Counted from the first letter of the stretch, positions 47,764-54,731 are shown. The stretch: DNA of 64,000 nucleotides from Paenibacillus pasadenensis (GCF_023715725.1 NZ_JAMBOT010000001.1:310001-374000), one strand, 5' to 3'. Numbers and translations are program-made. Notes: a model not told the origin generated them from the sequence alone.

Positions 47764-49421
47764 TCCTCAATATTGTCGGTTACCGGCCAGCCGTGGCCAT
47801 GCGGCTGAATGCGTTGTTTTCCGATATTCAGCTTGTCGTTGACAAGATACAGATGGTCCAGGTTGACCAGCCATGCCCAAGGCGCATCGCCAAGCGCGCT
47901 CATGCCTGTACGGCCGTCCCACTGCGCTTTTTTCCAGTAGTCAAGCGCCTCTTCCTCATTCGCAGCATCAAGCGCCTTTTCCATCCATTCGTCCACGGTC
48001 CTGTTGCTGTAATATCCGGCATTATAGTAGTCCACTCCGCGAAAAGAGCTGCTGAACAAATGATACATTTCAAGCGGATCGTGGCTGCCCCAGCCAAAAA
48101 GCACCGCATCCGCATGCATGCGCCGCTCAATCTCCTCCCAGCTTTTACCTTCCGGACGAATCACAATTCCCGCTTCTTTCACCATATCCGCCGCAGCCAG
48201 CGCCAGCGACTGCCTCGTTGCGTCACCTGCAGGATACAACAAATTAAACTCGGCTTTCAGCTTTCCTTTGTTCATCACTCCGTCTCCGTCAGAATCGCTC
48301 CACCCGGCTTGCTCCAGCATTGACTTAGCGGCTTTCGGGTCGCCGTCCGGGATAACGGTGTCCTCGTTCCACCAGGGAAGGCCGTCGCTAGGCGAGTACG
48401 CGGGAGAGCCATATCCGTATAAAATGCCGTCCACCAGCGCGGTGCGATCAATCGCTGCATTGACAGCTTTGCGGATTGCCGGGTCCGATGTCACCTCGTT
48501 GCCAACGGGATATCCTGCCGAAGTCGGTTCTCCAGACGTTATGTAAGGAAACAATATGCCGCGATTATCTACCGACCGGACCTTCTCCAGCCTCATGCCG
48601 GGCACCTGCTGCACGCCGAAAGCGGCGGGAACGTAAGCAACATCGGCCTGACCGGCCTTGGCAGCGGCAAATGCGGCATCCTCTTCCAGAAACAGAAACG
48701 TTAATCGCTGAAAATACGGCTTCGGGCCGTAATAATCCGGATTCGCCTCTACGATTGCCTGCTGGCCTTTATCCCATTGAATAAGCCGGTATGGACCTGA
48801 GCCGACAGGGTTCTCTGCATAATCGGCGCTATAAGCGTGCTCGGGAACGATGCCGGTGCTGATCAGATGGCTGACAAAAGTGGACTGGGGCTTCTTTAGG
48901 CGGAAAATAACCTTGTCCTTTCCTTCGGCATTAACTTCATCCAGATTGGTCAAATCTATGGCCGAACCGCTGTCCGCCGCTTTGCGGAATGTAAAAACAA
49001 CATCCTCCGCCGTCAATGGCTGCCCGTCAGAAAAACGTGCGTCTCCGCGCAAGCTTACCGTCCAGCTAAGCCGATCTTCACTTATCTCGTATCCCGTCGC
49101 CAGGTCATTGATGATCTCAAGATTGTCGTCCCGTTTCAGCAGCGTGCTTTGAAAAAGAGGAGAGCCGTACCTCCCCCAGCCGCTAATGGGATCAAACCCC
49201 GTTTCAGGTTCGGAGCTGACGGCTAGAATCAAGCTGTCGCTTAATTCTCCGCTCTGTTTGGCCGATAACGGCTGCGTTTGACCGCTGCCGCTTGCGGCCT
49301 GCGGCTTTTCCGGTGCGCCCGCACATCCGGACATTAATAAAGAAGCTACGCTTATCGCAACCCCGTTCTTCCACAACATTGGTTTTTTAGTTAACCCTCT
49401 ACCGCTCCATATCAACGTCAT
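47745..49421 (-). CDS. nikA: Nickel-type ABC transporter, substrate-binding lipoprotein (NikA-like)
   Basis: About 558 residues, SBP family 5. The signal peptide ends in the lipobox LLMSGC (Cys near residue 32), so it is a membrane lipoprotein. The mature protein has PLTAEDVVFTFRKAADSGSA, YAENPVGSGPYRLIQWDKGQ and a His-rich tail HGHGWPVTDNIEDW. GGGGGAG lies 7 bp before the ATG at 49421. Family 5 binds peptides, nickel-chelates or opine metallophores. Nickel is favoured by nikR and by the operator here, but a metallophore complex (Cnt type) is possible, and no metallophore biosynthesis genes are in view. Confidence 0.85.
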   Translation of the reverse strand: MTLIWSGRGLTKKPMLWKNGVAISVASLLMSGCAGAPEKPQAASGSGQTQPLSAKQSGELSDSLILAVSSEPETGFDPISGWGRYGSPLFQSTLLKRDDNLEIINDLATGYEISEDRLSWTVSLRGDARFSDGQPLTAEDVVFTFRKAADSGSAIDLTNLDEVNAEGKDKVIFRLKKPQSTFVSHLISTGIVPEHAYSADYAENPVGSGPYRLIQWDKGQQAIVEANPDYYGPKPYFQRLTFLFLEEDAAFAAAKAGQADVAYVPAAFGVQQVPGMRLEKVRSVDNRGILFPYITSGEPTSAGYPVGNEVTSDPAIRKAVNAAIDRTALVDGILYGYGSPAYSPSDGLPWWNEDTVIPDGDPKAAKSMLEQAGWSDSDGDGVMNKGKLKAEFNLLYPAGDATRQSLALAAADMVKEAGIVIRPEGKSWEEIERRMHADAVLFGWGSHDPLEMYHLFSSSFRGVDYYNAGYYSNRTVDEWMEKALDAANEEEALDYWKKAQWDGRTGMSALGDAPWAWLVNLDHLYLVNDKLNIGKQRIQPHGHGWPVTDNIEDWAWKS

Positions 49422-49459
49422 GTTTTCTCCCCCACTCAACCTTATTAGTCCGTTATTAA

Positions 49460-49487
49460 GTGTTACGAATATAGGTAATTGTAGCAC
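49460..49487 (-). promoter_or_regulatory. Candidate NikR operator upstream of nikA
   Basis: A dyad GTGTTAC-N14-GTAGCAC spans 28 bp, equivalent to 6-mer half-sites 16 bp apart, the spacing of the E. coli NikR operator GTATGA-N16-TCATAC. It lies 38 bp upstream of the nikA start and covers the -10 region. Confidence 0.6.
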
Positions 49488-49496
49488 AAATGACGA
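49468..49496 (-). promoter_or_regulatory. Likely nikA promoter
   Basis: On the minus strand TCGTCA (49491-49496) and TATATT (49468-49473) are 17 bp apart; each hexamer matches consensus at four or five positions. It overlaps the candidate NikR operator. Confidence 0.5.
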
Positions 49497-49561
49497 TTCG
49501 CGGCACTAAAATTCATTTTTCATGTAATAAAACGTGACATAATATAGAGTCTTCAACAAAA

Positions 49562-49588
49562 AAAGGCCATCCTATGGATTGACCTCAT
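49562..49588 (-). terminator. Terminator downstream of the 49592-50035 gene
   Basis: AGGTCAATCC and GGATGGCCT pair with one bulge, with seven T on the minus strand. It isolates the small-protein gene from nikA. Confidence 0.75.
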
Positions 49589-49591
49589 TCT

Positions 49592-50035
49592 TTACGACCG
49601 GCGAACCGTCAGTATGGGCAGTTCCCCCGAGAAGCTCTGAGAGACCGTTATTGGTCCTGTTTTCGGAATGACGCTGCTGAAGAATGCATCTCCGTTATCG
49701 GTAACGATCATCGTACATGAAAAATTTGCTCCCAGGTTAACCACACTAAACGAAGCCTGAGCCCGCGTTTCTTTAAAAAGTGTTCGGTTCACACGCAGAA
49801 TTGATCTTGTATATGGCTGAACGGTCTGACCCGGAACTGGAGAGCCCGTACTGCCAGTAAATGAGGTGCGATAAAGGCTATAAGTGCCCGTATCATTGTA
49901 AATCTCAAATCTTAATGCCTCAGCGATTTCAAACGATCCGTCGGCAGGAGAATCATTTTCCTCATTAACTAAAATGACGGTTAATACGATAACGAGCAAT
50001 ATAAACAAAATCAGAACGGTAAATGTACTAGGCAT
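49592..50035 (-). CDS. Membrane-anchored beta-rich small protein, diverged member of the array family
   Basis: The 147-residue protein starts MPSTFTVLILFILLVIVLTV, a single membrane segment like those of the plus-strand array, followed by a beta-rich domain with EALRFEIYNDTGTYSLYRTS and AQASFSVVNLGANFSCTMIV. The FEIYNDTGTYSL segment aligns with FNVYNQTTNLRL of the array. No catalytic motif is seen and no known family is recognised. It lies just upstream of nikA, in the same direction, with its own terminator. AAAGGAAAA precedes the ATG. Confidence 0.75.
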   Translation of the reverse strand: MPSTFTVLILFILLVIVLTVILVNEENDSPADGSFEIAEALRFEIYNDTGTYSLYRTSFTGSTGSPVPGQTVQPYTRSILRVNRTLFKETRAQASFSVVNLGANFSCTMIVTDNGDAFFSSVIPKTGPITVSQSFSGELPILTVRRS

Positions 50036-50118
50036 CGTTTATTTTCCTTTCAGTGACTGAAGTAATGCGTTTAATTCTTACTGCTAGATACGGAATTGAC
50101 TCCGGCGGATGTCCGTAA

Positions 50119-50496
50119 CTATCTAGGGATGGCATTTTGAAATGACATCATGACGAACGAGAGCTTGCCAATTTCTTCTCCGGTGCTGTTGTTTACAACG
50201 ATGTAATCCGCACTTCGGGAAGTAGGTTTAACGGAGTTGACGATAGGAACGTTTAAGCTCGCTCTTCCTCCTTGGGCATGCACAAATACACGGTCTGGAA
50301 TAGCTGCAGTTCCTCCCGCATAAATAAGCGTGTACTCTGGAGTATTGTTAACCAGGTCAAATCGCTGCTCGTGTTCTCCTTGGGAACGATATTTCGCTAG
50401 AGAACTGTCATCATATTTCAACGAAACGACTATGACCAGCAAAATAAATAATACAAACACCGCGCTTGCCGTTGAACAAACCGATTTTCTTTTCAT
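50119..50496 (-). CDS. Membrane-anchored beta-rich small protein, diverged member of the array family
   Basis: The 125-residue protein has an N-terminal basic start and one membrane segment (VFVLFILLVIVVSLKY) close to the tiny YjcZ-type motif VLFILLxIV. The outer part includes RFDLVNNTPEYTLIYAGGTA and ADYIVVNNSTGEEIGKLSF. FDLVNNTPEYTL aligns with the FNVYNQTTNLRL segment of the array. Function unknown. A ribosome site AGGGAGGGC lies about 11 bp before the ATG. It precedes its sister gene by about 80 bp in the same direction. Confidence 0.72.
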   Translation of the reverse strand: MKRKSVCSTASAVFVLFILLVIVVSLKYDDSSLAKYRSQGEHEQRFDLVNNTPEYTLIYAGGTAAIPDRVFVHAQGGRASLNVPIVNSVKPTSRSADYIVVNNSTGEEIGKLSFVMMSFQNAIPR

Positions 50497-50605
50497 TATT
50501 TGCTGCCCTCCCTTCCATCCGCGATTTATCGAACCTTCTCATCTAGTTCAACTTATGCCGAGACACAGCTCTTAAACGCGGCTGCTATCTTCGTATCTCG
50601 AAAAA

Positions 50606-50642
50606 AATCCCGCTGATACCTTTTGGAGGCATCAACGGGATT
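50606..50642 (-). terminator. Intrinsic terminator downstream of nikR
   Basis: AATCCCGTTGATGCC pairs with GGTATCAGCGGGATT around a 7-nt loop, followed by seven T on the minus strand. Confidence 0.88.
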
Positions 50643-50664
50643 GAACGATATAATGAAATTAGCA

Positions 50665-51090
50665 TTATTCAGTTTTCTCCAGATACGTAACCGAAAGATT
50701 AGCGTATTGCACGCCTTTTTGCGTTTGGATGGTTTCATGCAGCCGGCGAAGCGATTCGATTTTGCCGCGGACAACGATAATCTCCATGCACTGGTGATGC
50801 GTCAAATGCACATGCATCGTCGAAATAATGTCATGCTGAAAATCATGTTGAATCTCCGTCAGCAGCATGGGAAGCTCGCGCACGTGGTGGTCGTACACCA
50901 TGGAGATTGTGCCCGCGACAGCTGTGTCGCTCTGCATCTCCGCCGCTTCAAGCAGCGCTTCCCGCGCCATATCCCGAATAGCTTCAGAGCGGTTGGAATA
51001 GCCTTTATTTTCAATGAAACGGTCGAATTGAGCGATCAACGGCGCCGGAAACGCCACTCCAAAACGAACTAACTCCTCCTTGTCCCCCAT
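50665..51090 (-). CDS. nikR: Nickel-responsive ribbon-helix-helix regulator NikR
   Basis: The 141-residue protein has an N-terminal ribbon-helix-helix (RFGVAFPAPLIAQFDRFIEN, NRSEAIRDMAREALLEA) and a C-terminal ACT-like nickel-binding domain. The ligands are visible: His in VYDHHVRELP, the HxH pair in STMHVHLTHHQCMEIIVV and the following Cys, matching the H76/H87/H89/C95 set of E. coli NikR. With Ni(II) it represses nickel uptake. AAGGAGG lies 7 bp before the ATG at 51090. It supports calling the neighbouring ABC operon a nickel importer. Confidence 0.95.
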   Translation of the reverse strand: MGDKEELVRFGVAFPAPLIAQFDRFIENKGYSNRSEAIRDMAREALLEAAEMQSDTAVAGTISMVYDHHVRELPMLLTEIQHDFQHDIISTMHVHLTHHQCMEIIVVRGKIESLRRLHETIQTQKGVQYANLSVTYLEKTE

Positions 51091-51206
51091 AACCAGCCTC
51101 CTTGTGGCAAATTGTATCAGATCATGCGGGACAGAACGAGTGTTGAAGTATTCAGCCTTGAGGAAGTGAAACGTCAAATCTGATACCATGTATAAATTAA
51201 TCTGAA

Positions 51207-51342
51207 TTGGGTCATCCTGTAACTACCGGCGTCGAGAGATGCCGTAGACACCGCGGAGAAGGCTTACGTTTCCCCATAAGCTCTTCGTCCGGTTTCTCCT
51301 CTCCCATGAAAGAGGCCCCTGCAAAGGGGCCTCGATTTTTTT
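51207..51342 (+). ncRNA. Possible structured RNA with strong intrinsic terminator
   Basis: The plus strand shows a hairpin CGGCGTC-GAGA-GATGCCG near 51228-51245, a nested fold (GGAGAA...TTCTCC enclosing GCTTA...TAAGC) at 51255-51300, and then the terminator GAGGCCCC/GGGGCCTC with eight T at 51312-51342. No reading frame fits it and no plus-strand gene lies upstream. It could be a small RNA, or a riboswitch-like leader. I do not match it to a named class and the promoter is unclear. Confidence 0.4.
51312..51332 (+). terminator. Strong plus-strand terminator
   Basis: A perfect 8-bp GC stem (GAGGCCCC with GGGGCCTC) and a loop of five bases is followed by GA and eight T. No plus-strand protein gene ends here, which is the main argument for an RNA gene or leader upstream. 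Confidence 0.9.
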
Positions 51343-51631
51343 GTATGGACCCCTTATAAATCAAGGGTTTTTCCAATTTATCAAAACGGTTCATCGTGAC
51401 AATTTGAAGGATTGGGGACCAAATTATCAGCAGTTTGGATATGAGTGTGACGATTTAACGCTCGTCGCTTGCGCCATCGTGCCGGCCTTACCTTTTGCAG
51501 CCACAGGCTCGGAGATTAGGAATGAGCCGACAGAAGATTGTTCTAAGGACTTCACAAGATTTGCTTGATAACCCGTACCTTTCTTTGAATTTCTCATATG
51601 TTATTGATATATCACATAGGAGGAATAGAAT
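51343..51631 (+). other. Spacer ahead of the array without a clear gene
   Basis: About 290 bp between the plus-strand terminator and the first array gene. A 75-codon open frame covers 51341-51568 but it has no ribosome site and no recognisable protein. The only signal I support is the sigma-K-like promoter at its right end. It may contain the decayed 5' remains of an earlier gene. Confidence 0.5.
51577..51603 (+). promoter_or_regulatory. Sigma-K-like promoter for the first array gene
   Basis: AC at 51577-51578, 16 bp, then CATATGTTA at 51595-51603 matches the mother-cell sigma-K pattern AC-N16/17-CATANNNTA. It lies about 28 bp before the ATG. The later copies have AC-N16-AATAGGATG at the same place, a poorer match. 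Confidence 0.45.
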
Positions 51632-52078
51632 ATGAATTTAGGTGTGATTTTGATCTTATTTATTTTACTTGTGATTTTAATACCAATATTCTGCCCGTTT
51701 GAGAACAACTTAATTGCTAATCAGGCAAGGTCGATCGGGTTCAACGTTAACAACGAAATCGGAAGCTACGATTTGGCAGCTCGATCTCTTGGAGGAGACT
51801 TCGAGCCTCCTGCTCCGATATTGCATACCATACCTTCGCGTAAGAGTTATAACTTTCAGGTTCTCGCTGATGGTAACACCCCTACTTCAGCCTTCGTGAA
51901 TTACAACATCGATTTTCGCGGACAGATTGCAGGAACCGTTACAATTATGATGACGGTGATTTATGTGAGCTACTGGGGGATCAGAATACCCGTTGGTAAA
52001 GCTTTTACCTCCATAAATTCTGATTTTGTAACCGCTACTGTTAACGGGACAGATATTTTGATTCACCGCATTTTGTGA
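51632..52078 (+). CDS. Array family copy 1: membrane-anchored beta-rich small protein
   Basis: The 148-residue protein has one N-terminal membrane segment (MNLGVILILFILLVILIPIF) ending in a Cys, then an extracellular-type domain with GFNVNNEIGSYDLAARSLGG, DFEPPAPILHTIPSRKSYNF and a C-terminal HRIL. It is the most diverged of the five plus-strand copies and lacks their WVTIR ending. AGGAGGAATAG precedes the ATG. Function unknown; the family motif GDFE-x-P and the strand x-SYNFQV are shared with copies 2-5. The sequence is AT-rich against the flanking genes. Confidence 0.8.
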   Translation: MNLGVILILFILLVILIPIFCPFENNLIANQARSIGFNVNNEIGSYDLAARSLGGDFEPPAPILHTIPSRKSYNFQVLADGNTPTSAFVNYNIDFRGQIAGTVTIMMTVIYVSYWGIRIPVGKAFTSINSDFVTATVNGTDILIHRIL

Positions 52079-52394
52079 TCAATATATTGTTATAAAAGCC
52101 GATCTCTAGGGCGGCTGTCAGGTCAGGCGTTTTTTATTATTTTCGTGTTTATTAATGGTATAAGAAGCCGATCCCTCTCCAGTTTGCTTGTTTTCATACC
52201 AAACAATAAAGTTGTTCAACTAACACAACTTCTTATAGTAATTGTACACGCGGTCCGCCAATCCAATAGTATTTTATGCCTGAAAAAGCCCGCCGACCTA
52301 AGTGGTTGACGGGCTTTAATTCTATTATAAGAGTCCACGCTCCCCCTTCCCTTTCTTAGTATAATGCTGTAACAAACACCGAGGAGGACTCAGT
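52079..52394 (+). other. Spacer with a family hairpin and no clear gene
   Basis: About 315 bp. It holds a weak hairpin with a T-run (AGCCG...CGGCT, about 52097-52135), probably the end of copy 1, and an array-type hairpin at 52286-52317 (AGCCCGCCGACC with GGTTGACGGGCT). The extra hairpin hints that another copy was once here. No open frame with a ribosome site is found. Confidence 0.5.
52286..52317 (+). terminator. Array-type hairpin before copy 2
   Basis: AAGCCCGCCGACC pairs with GGTTGACGGGCTT with one mismatch and one G-U, followed by TAATT. It belongs to the same hairpin family as those at 52877, 53461 and 54557. Confidence 0.6.
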
Positions 52395-52826
52395 ATGAAA
52401 TTAGGAATGCTTTGGGTTCTGTTTATTTTGCTTGTCGTTGTTGCTCAAATTTTTTGCAGTTCGTTGGGAGATAGTAATGGTTCATCACTTATACAAGGTT
52501 CTATTGGATTCAATATTTACAATGCTACATCAGCCCTAAGATTAGATGCGTATCTTTTGCTAGGGGACTTCGAATCTCCCGCTCCGTTCACACACTCCAT
52601 CCAGCCCGGGGGAAGTTATAATTTTCAGGTTCATCGTCCTGTGTTAGGATCAAGCATCGCTCAAGTATATTACAGAGTAATTACTCCACCAAGTAGATTG
52701 GTTGGAGAAGCCGTCATACAAATGGAAGTAAAATCGATCTATGGTTATGCTTCACCATCAACTATAGTTTTCGCAAGTGATGCAATTACCGCACAAAACG
52801 GCAATACGTGGGTCACGATTCGATAA
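52395..52826 (+). CDS. Array family copy 2: membrane-anchored beta-rich small protein
   Basis: The 143-residue protein reads MKLGMLWVLFILLVVVAQIF then CSS, a single membrane anchor, and then a beta-rich domain with GFNIYNATSALRLDAYLLLG, DFESPAPFTHSIQPGGSYNF and the family ending NGNTWVTIR. A strong GAGGAGG lies before the ATG. No enzyme motif is visible. Several N-x-S/T sequons occur by composition. It differs from copy 3 at many positions outside the anchor and the GDFESP and WVTIR blocks. Function unknown. Confidence 0.85.
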   Translation: MKLGMLWVLFILLVVVAQIFCSSLGDSNGSSLIQGSIGFNIYNATSALRLDAYLLLGDFESPAPFTHSIQPGGSYNFQVHRPVLGSSIAQVYYRVITPPSRLVGEAVIQMEVKSIYGYASPSTIVFASDAITAQNGNTWVTIR

Positions 52827-52876
52827 CTCATGCCAATACCGATTACAACACAAACAGTAGCTTCTATAAAGTCAAC

Positions 52877-52905
52877 AGCCCGCCGACCACAAAGGTTAGA
52901 GGGCT
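52877..52905 (+). terminator. Array terminator after copy 2
   Basis: AGCCCGCCGACC pairs with GGTTAGAGGGCT (two mismatches) around ACAAA, followed by A and seven T. The same sequence is repeated after copy 3. Confidence 0.8.
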
Positions 52906-52979
52906 ATTTTTTTGCCAACCCTCACAATTCTCCCATTTCTGAATAGGATGCTGATAGACACACTTAGGAGGAATTCGGA

Positions 52980-53411
52980 ATGAAATTAGGAATGATCTTG
53001 GTTTTGTTTATTTTACTCGTTATTATTGCTCAAATTTTTTGTAGTTCGGCAAGGGAAAACTATGAATCGTCTAGTATTCAAGGTTCCAAGGGATTTAATG
53101 TTTACAATCGAACAACAGACCTTAGACTAGAATCGACTGAGTTGACAGGGGACTTCGAATCTCCCGTTCCTCCTCCTCACATCATTCCACCCGGAGGAAG
53201 TTATAATTTTCAGGTTGTTGGTCCTGTGTATGGAAATAGAAGCGCTGAAGCGAAGTACAATGTAATTTCGCCATCAAACCTAATAGTTGGATCTGTCACG
53301 ATTACCATGAAAGTAATATCAATATACCTTCCCAGCCCAACATCAACGACAGTTACTACAGAAGGTCCAGTTAGCTCACAAAACGGCAGTACGTGGGTCA
53401 CGATTCGATAA
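52980..53411 (+). CDS. Array family copy 3: membrane-anchored beta-rich small protein
   Basis: The 143-residue protein has the anchor MKLGMILVLFILLVIIAQIF with CSS at its end, GFNVYNRTTDLRLESTELTG, DFESPVPPPHIIPPGGSYNF, QVVGPVYGNRSAEAKYNVIS and the ending NGSTWVTIR. AGGAGGAATTCGG precedes the ATG. Its upstream spacer is almost identical to that of copy 4, showing a recent duplication or conversion. Function unknown. Confidence 0.87.
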   Translation: MKLGMILVLFILLVIIAQIFCSSARENYESSSIQGSKGFNVYNRTTDLRLESTELTGDFESPVPPPHIIPPGGSYNFQVVGPVYGNRSAEAKYNVISPSNLIVGSVTITMKVISIYLPSPTSTTVTTEGPVSSQNGSTWVTIR

Positions 53412-53460
53412 GTCATACCAACCCCAATCATAGCAAAACATCTGCTCCTTTAAAGTCAAC

Positions 53461-53489
53461 AGCCCGCCGACCACAAAGGTTAGAGGGCT
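53461..53489 (+). terminator. Array terminator after copy 3
   Basis: The same hairpin as at 52877-52905 (AGCCCGCCGACC with GGTTAGAGGGCT, then seven T). Spacer sequence on both sides matches the earlier copy nearly base for base. Confidence 0.8.
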
Positions 53490-53563
53490 ATTTTTTTGCC
53501 AACCCTCACAATTCTTCCATTTCTGAATAGGATGCTAATAGATTCGCTTAGGAGGAATTCGGA

Positions 53564-53998
53564 ATGAAGTTAGGAATGATTTTGGTTTTGTTTATTTTAC
53601 TCGTCCTTATTGCGCAAGTCTTTTGTAGTTCGGCAACAATCAACGATGAATCGTTAAGCATTCAAGATTCCGTTGGATTTAATGTTTATAATCAAACAAC
53701 AAACCTTAGATTAGAAACGGTTAAGATAGCAGGGGACTTCGAATCTCCCGCTCCTCCTCCACACATCATTCAACCCGGAGGAAGTTATAATTATCAGGTT
53801 GTTAAGACTTGGCGAGCAACTAATGAAGCTAATTTGGCTTACAGAGTACTTTCTCCATCAGGCCTAACTGTTGGAAATATATTTATAAACATGTTTGTAT
53901 ATACAAACTTCTTTAATATTACCGAAATATATAATAACTCCACTTTCCAAGGTCCATTTACCGTAAAAAACGGAAGTACATGGGTTACTATTCGATAA
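53564..53998 (+). CDS. Array family copy 4: membrane-anchored beta-rich small protein
   Basis: The 144-residue protein starts MKLGMILVLFILLVLIAQVF, then CSS, and has GFNVYNQTTNLRLETVKIAG, DFESPAPPPHIIQPGGSYNY, NLAYRVLSPSGLTVGNIFIN and the ending NGSTWVTIR. AGGAGGAATTCGG precedes the ATG. Close to copy 3 in the first half and more different in the second, as if the C-terminal strands are under change. Function unknown. Confidence 0.87.
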   Translation: MKLGMILVLFILLVLIAQVFCSSATINDESLSIQDSVGFNVYNQTTNLRLETVKIAGDFESPAPPPHIIQPGGSYNYQVVKTWRATNEANLAYRVLSPSGLTVGNIFINMFVYTNFFNITEIYNNSTFQGPFTVKNGSTWVTIR

Positions 53999-54106
53999 CT
54001 CATGCCTGAATCAATCATGGCACAAACCTTCGTTCTCATAAATCAAAAAGCCCTCTCGCCAACAAAGGCCAGCGGACTGATAGACATACTCAGGAGGGAT
54101 TTTAAA

Positions 54107-54532
54107 ATGGAGTTAGGAATTATTTTGGTTTTGTTTATTTTACTCGTCATTATTGCTCAAATTTTTTGCAGTTCGGAAAGGGATAACTATGAATCGTCAA
54201 ACGCTCGAGATTTTATTGTTTTCAATCAAACAAACTTTAATTTAACAACGACTAAGTTAGATGGCGAATTCGAATCTCCCGTCCCTCGTCCACATACCAT
54301 TTATCCCGGACATGGTTATAGTTTTACTGTTGTTACTAAGTATTTGCAACATAGCAACGCTTCAGCGTATTACAATATAATTTCTCTACCGGACGTATTA
54401 ATAGTTGGAGCCATCCACATAACATTTAAAGAATATACAGATCCCGTGGGTCGTTCCAATCCATCAACTTCAGTTAATTTTTATGGTCCAATTAACCCGG
54501 AAAACGGAGACACGTGGGTCACTATTCGATAA
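54107..54532 (+). CDS. Array family copy 5: membrane-anchored beta-rich small protein
   Basis: The 141-residue protein starts MELGIILVLFILLVIIAQIF, then CSSERDNYESS, with IVFNQTNFNLTTTKLDGEFE, PRPHTIYPGHGYSFTVVTKY and the ending NGDTWVTIR. The start at 54107 has CAGGAGGGA ahead of it; the longer frame begins just after the copy 4 stop and is not expected to be used. The upstream hairpin (54049-54078) is degraded. Function unknown. Confidence 0.85.
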   Translation: MELGIILVLFILLVIIAQIFCSSERDNYESSNARDFIVFNQTNFNLTTTKLDGEFESPVPRPHTIYPGHGYSFTVVTKYLQHSNASAYYNIISLPDVLIVGAIHITFKEYTDPVGRSNPSTSVNFYGPINPENGDTWVTIR

Positions 54533-54556
54533 CTCTAGCCAACACCGGTTCTATCA

Positions 54557-54604
54557 CATAGGAATAGCCCGCCGACCAACAAAGGTCAGCGGGCTATTCC
54601 TATG
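54557..54604. repeat. Long array-type inverted repeat after copy 5
   Basis: A 21-bp arm ending GCCCGCCGACC pairs with one starting GGTCAGCGGGC around AACAAA, with a single mismatch. It has no T-run on either strand, unlike the earlier copies, so its role may be structural or it has lost termination function. Confidence 0.75.
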
Positions 54605-54709
54605 ATCGATAGTAGATTGGCGGTTGCTTCACCAAGACAGGTTAATTACATTTGCATAAATGTCAGAACCGTCACCGGATTTTATTAGCTACGCTCTTAC
54701 AATAAAAAA

Positions 54710-54731
54710 CGCGGGCCCGCTTGGACCCGCG
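54710..54731 (-). terminator. Terminator downstream of the 54769-55245 gene
   Basis: CGCGGGTCC and GGGCCCGCG pair around a short loop, with six T following on the minus strand. Confidence 0.85.

Noticed and set aside
44185..49421. Calling the ABC operon an oligopeptide (Opp) importer
   Set aside because: Sequence family allows it, but the nearby NikR with all ligands and the operator-like dyad favour nickel. A metallophore-type substrate stays open.
51341..51568. 75-codon plus-strand frame between the RNA candidate and the array
   Set aside because: It starts in the T-tract of the terminator, has no ribosome site and shows no protein-like pattern or kinship with the array.
52286..54604. Repeated GCCCGCCGACC elements as a CRISPR array
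   Set aside because: The units are hairpins spaced 500 bp apart with protein genes between them, and no cas genes are in view.
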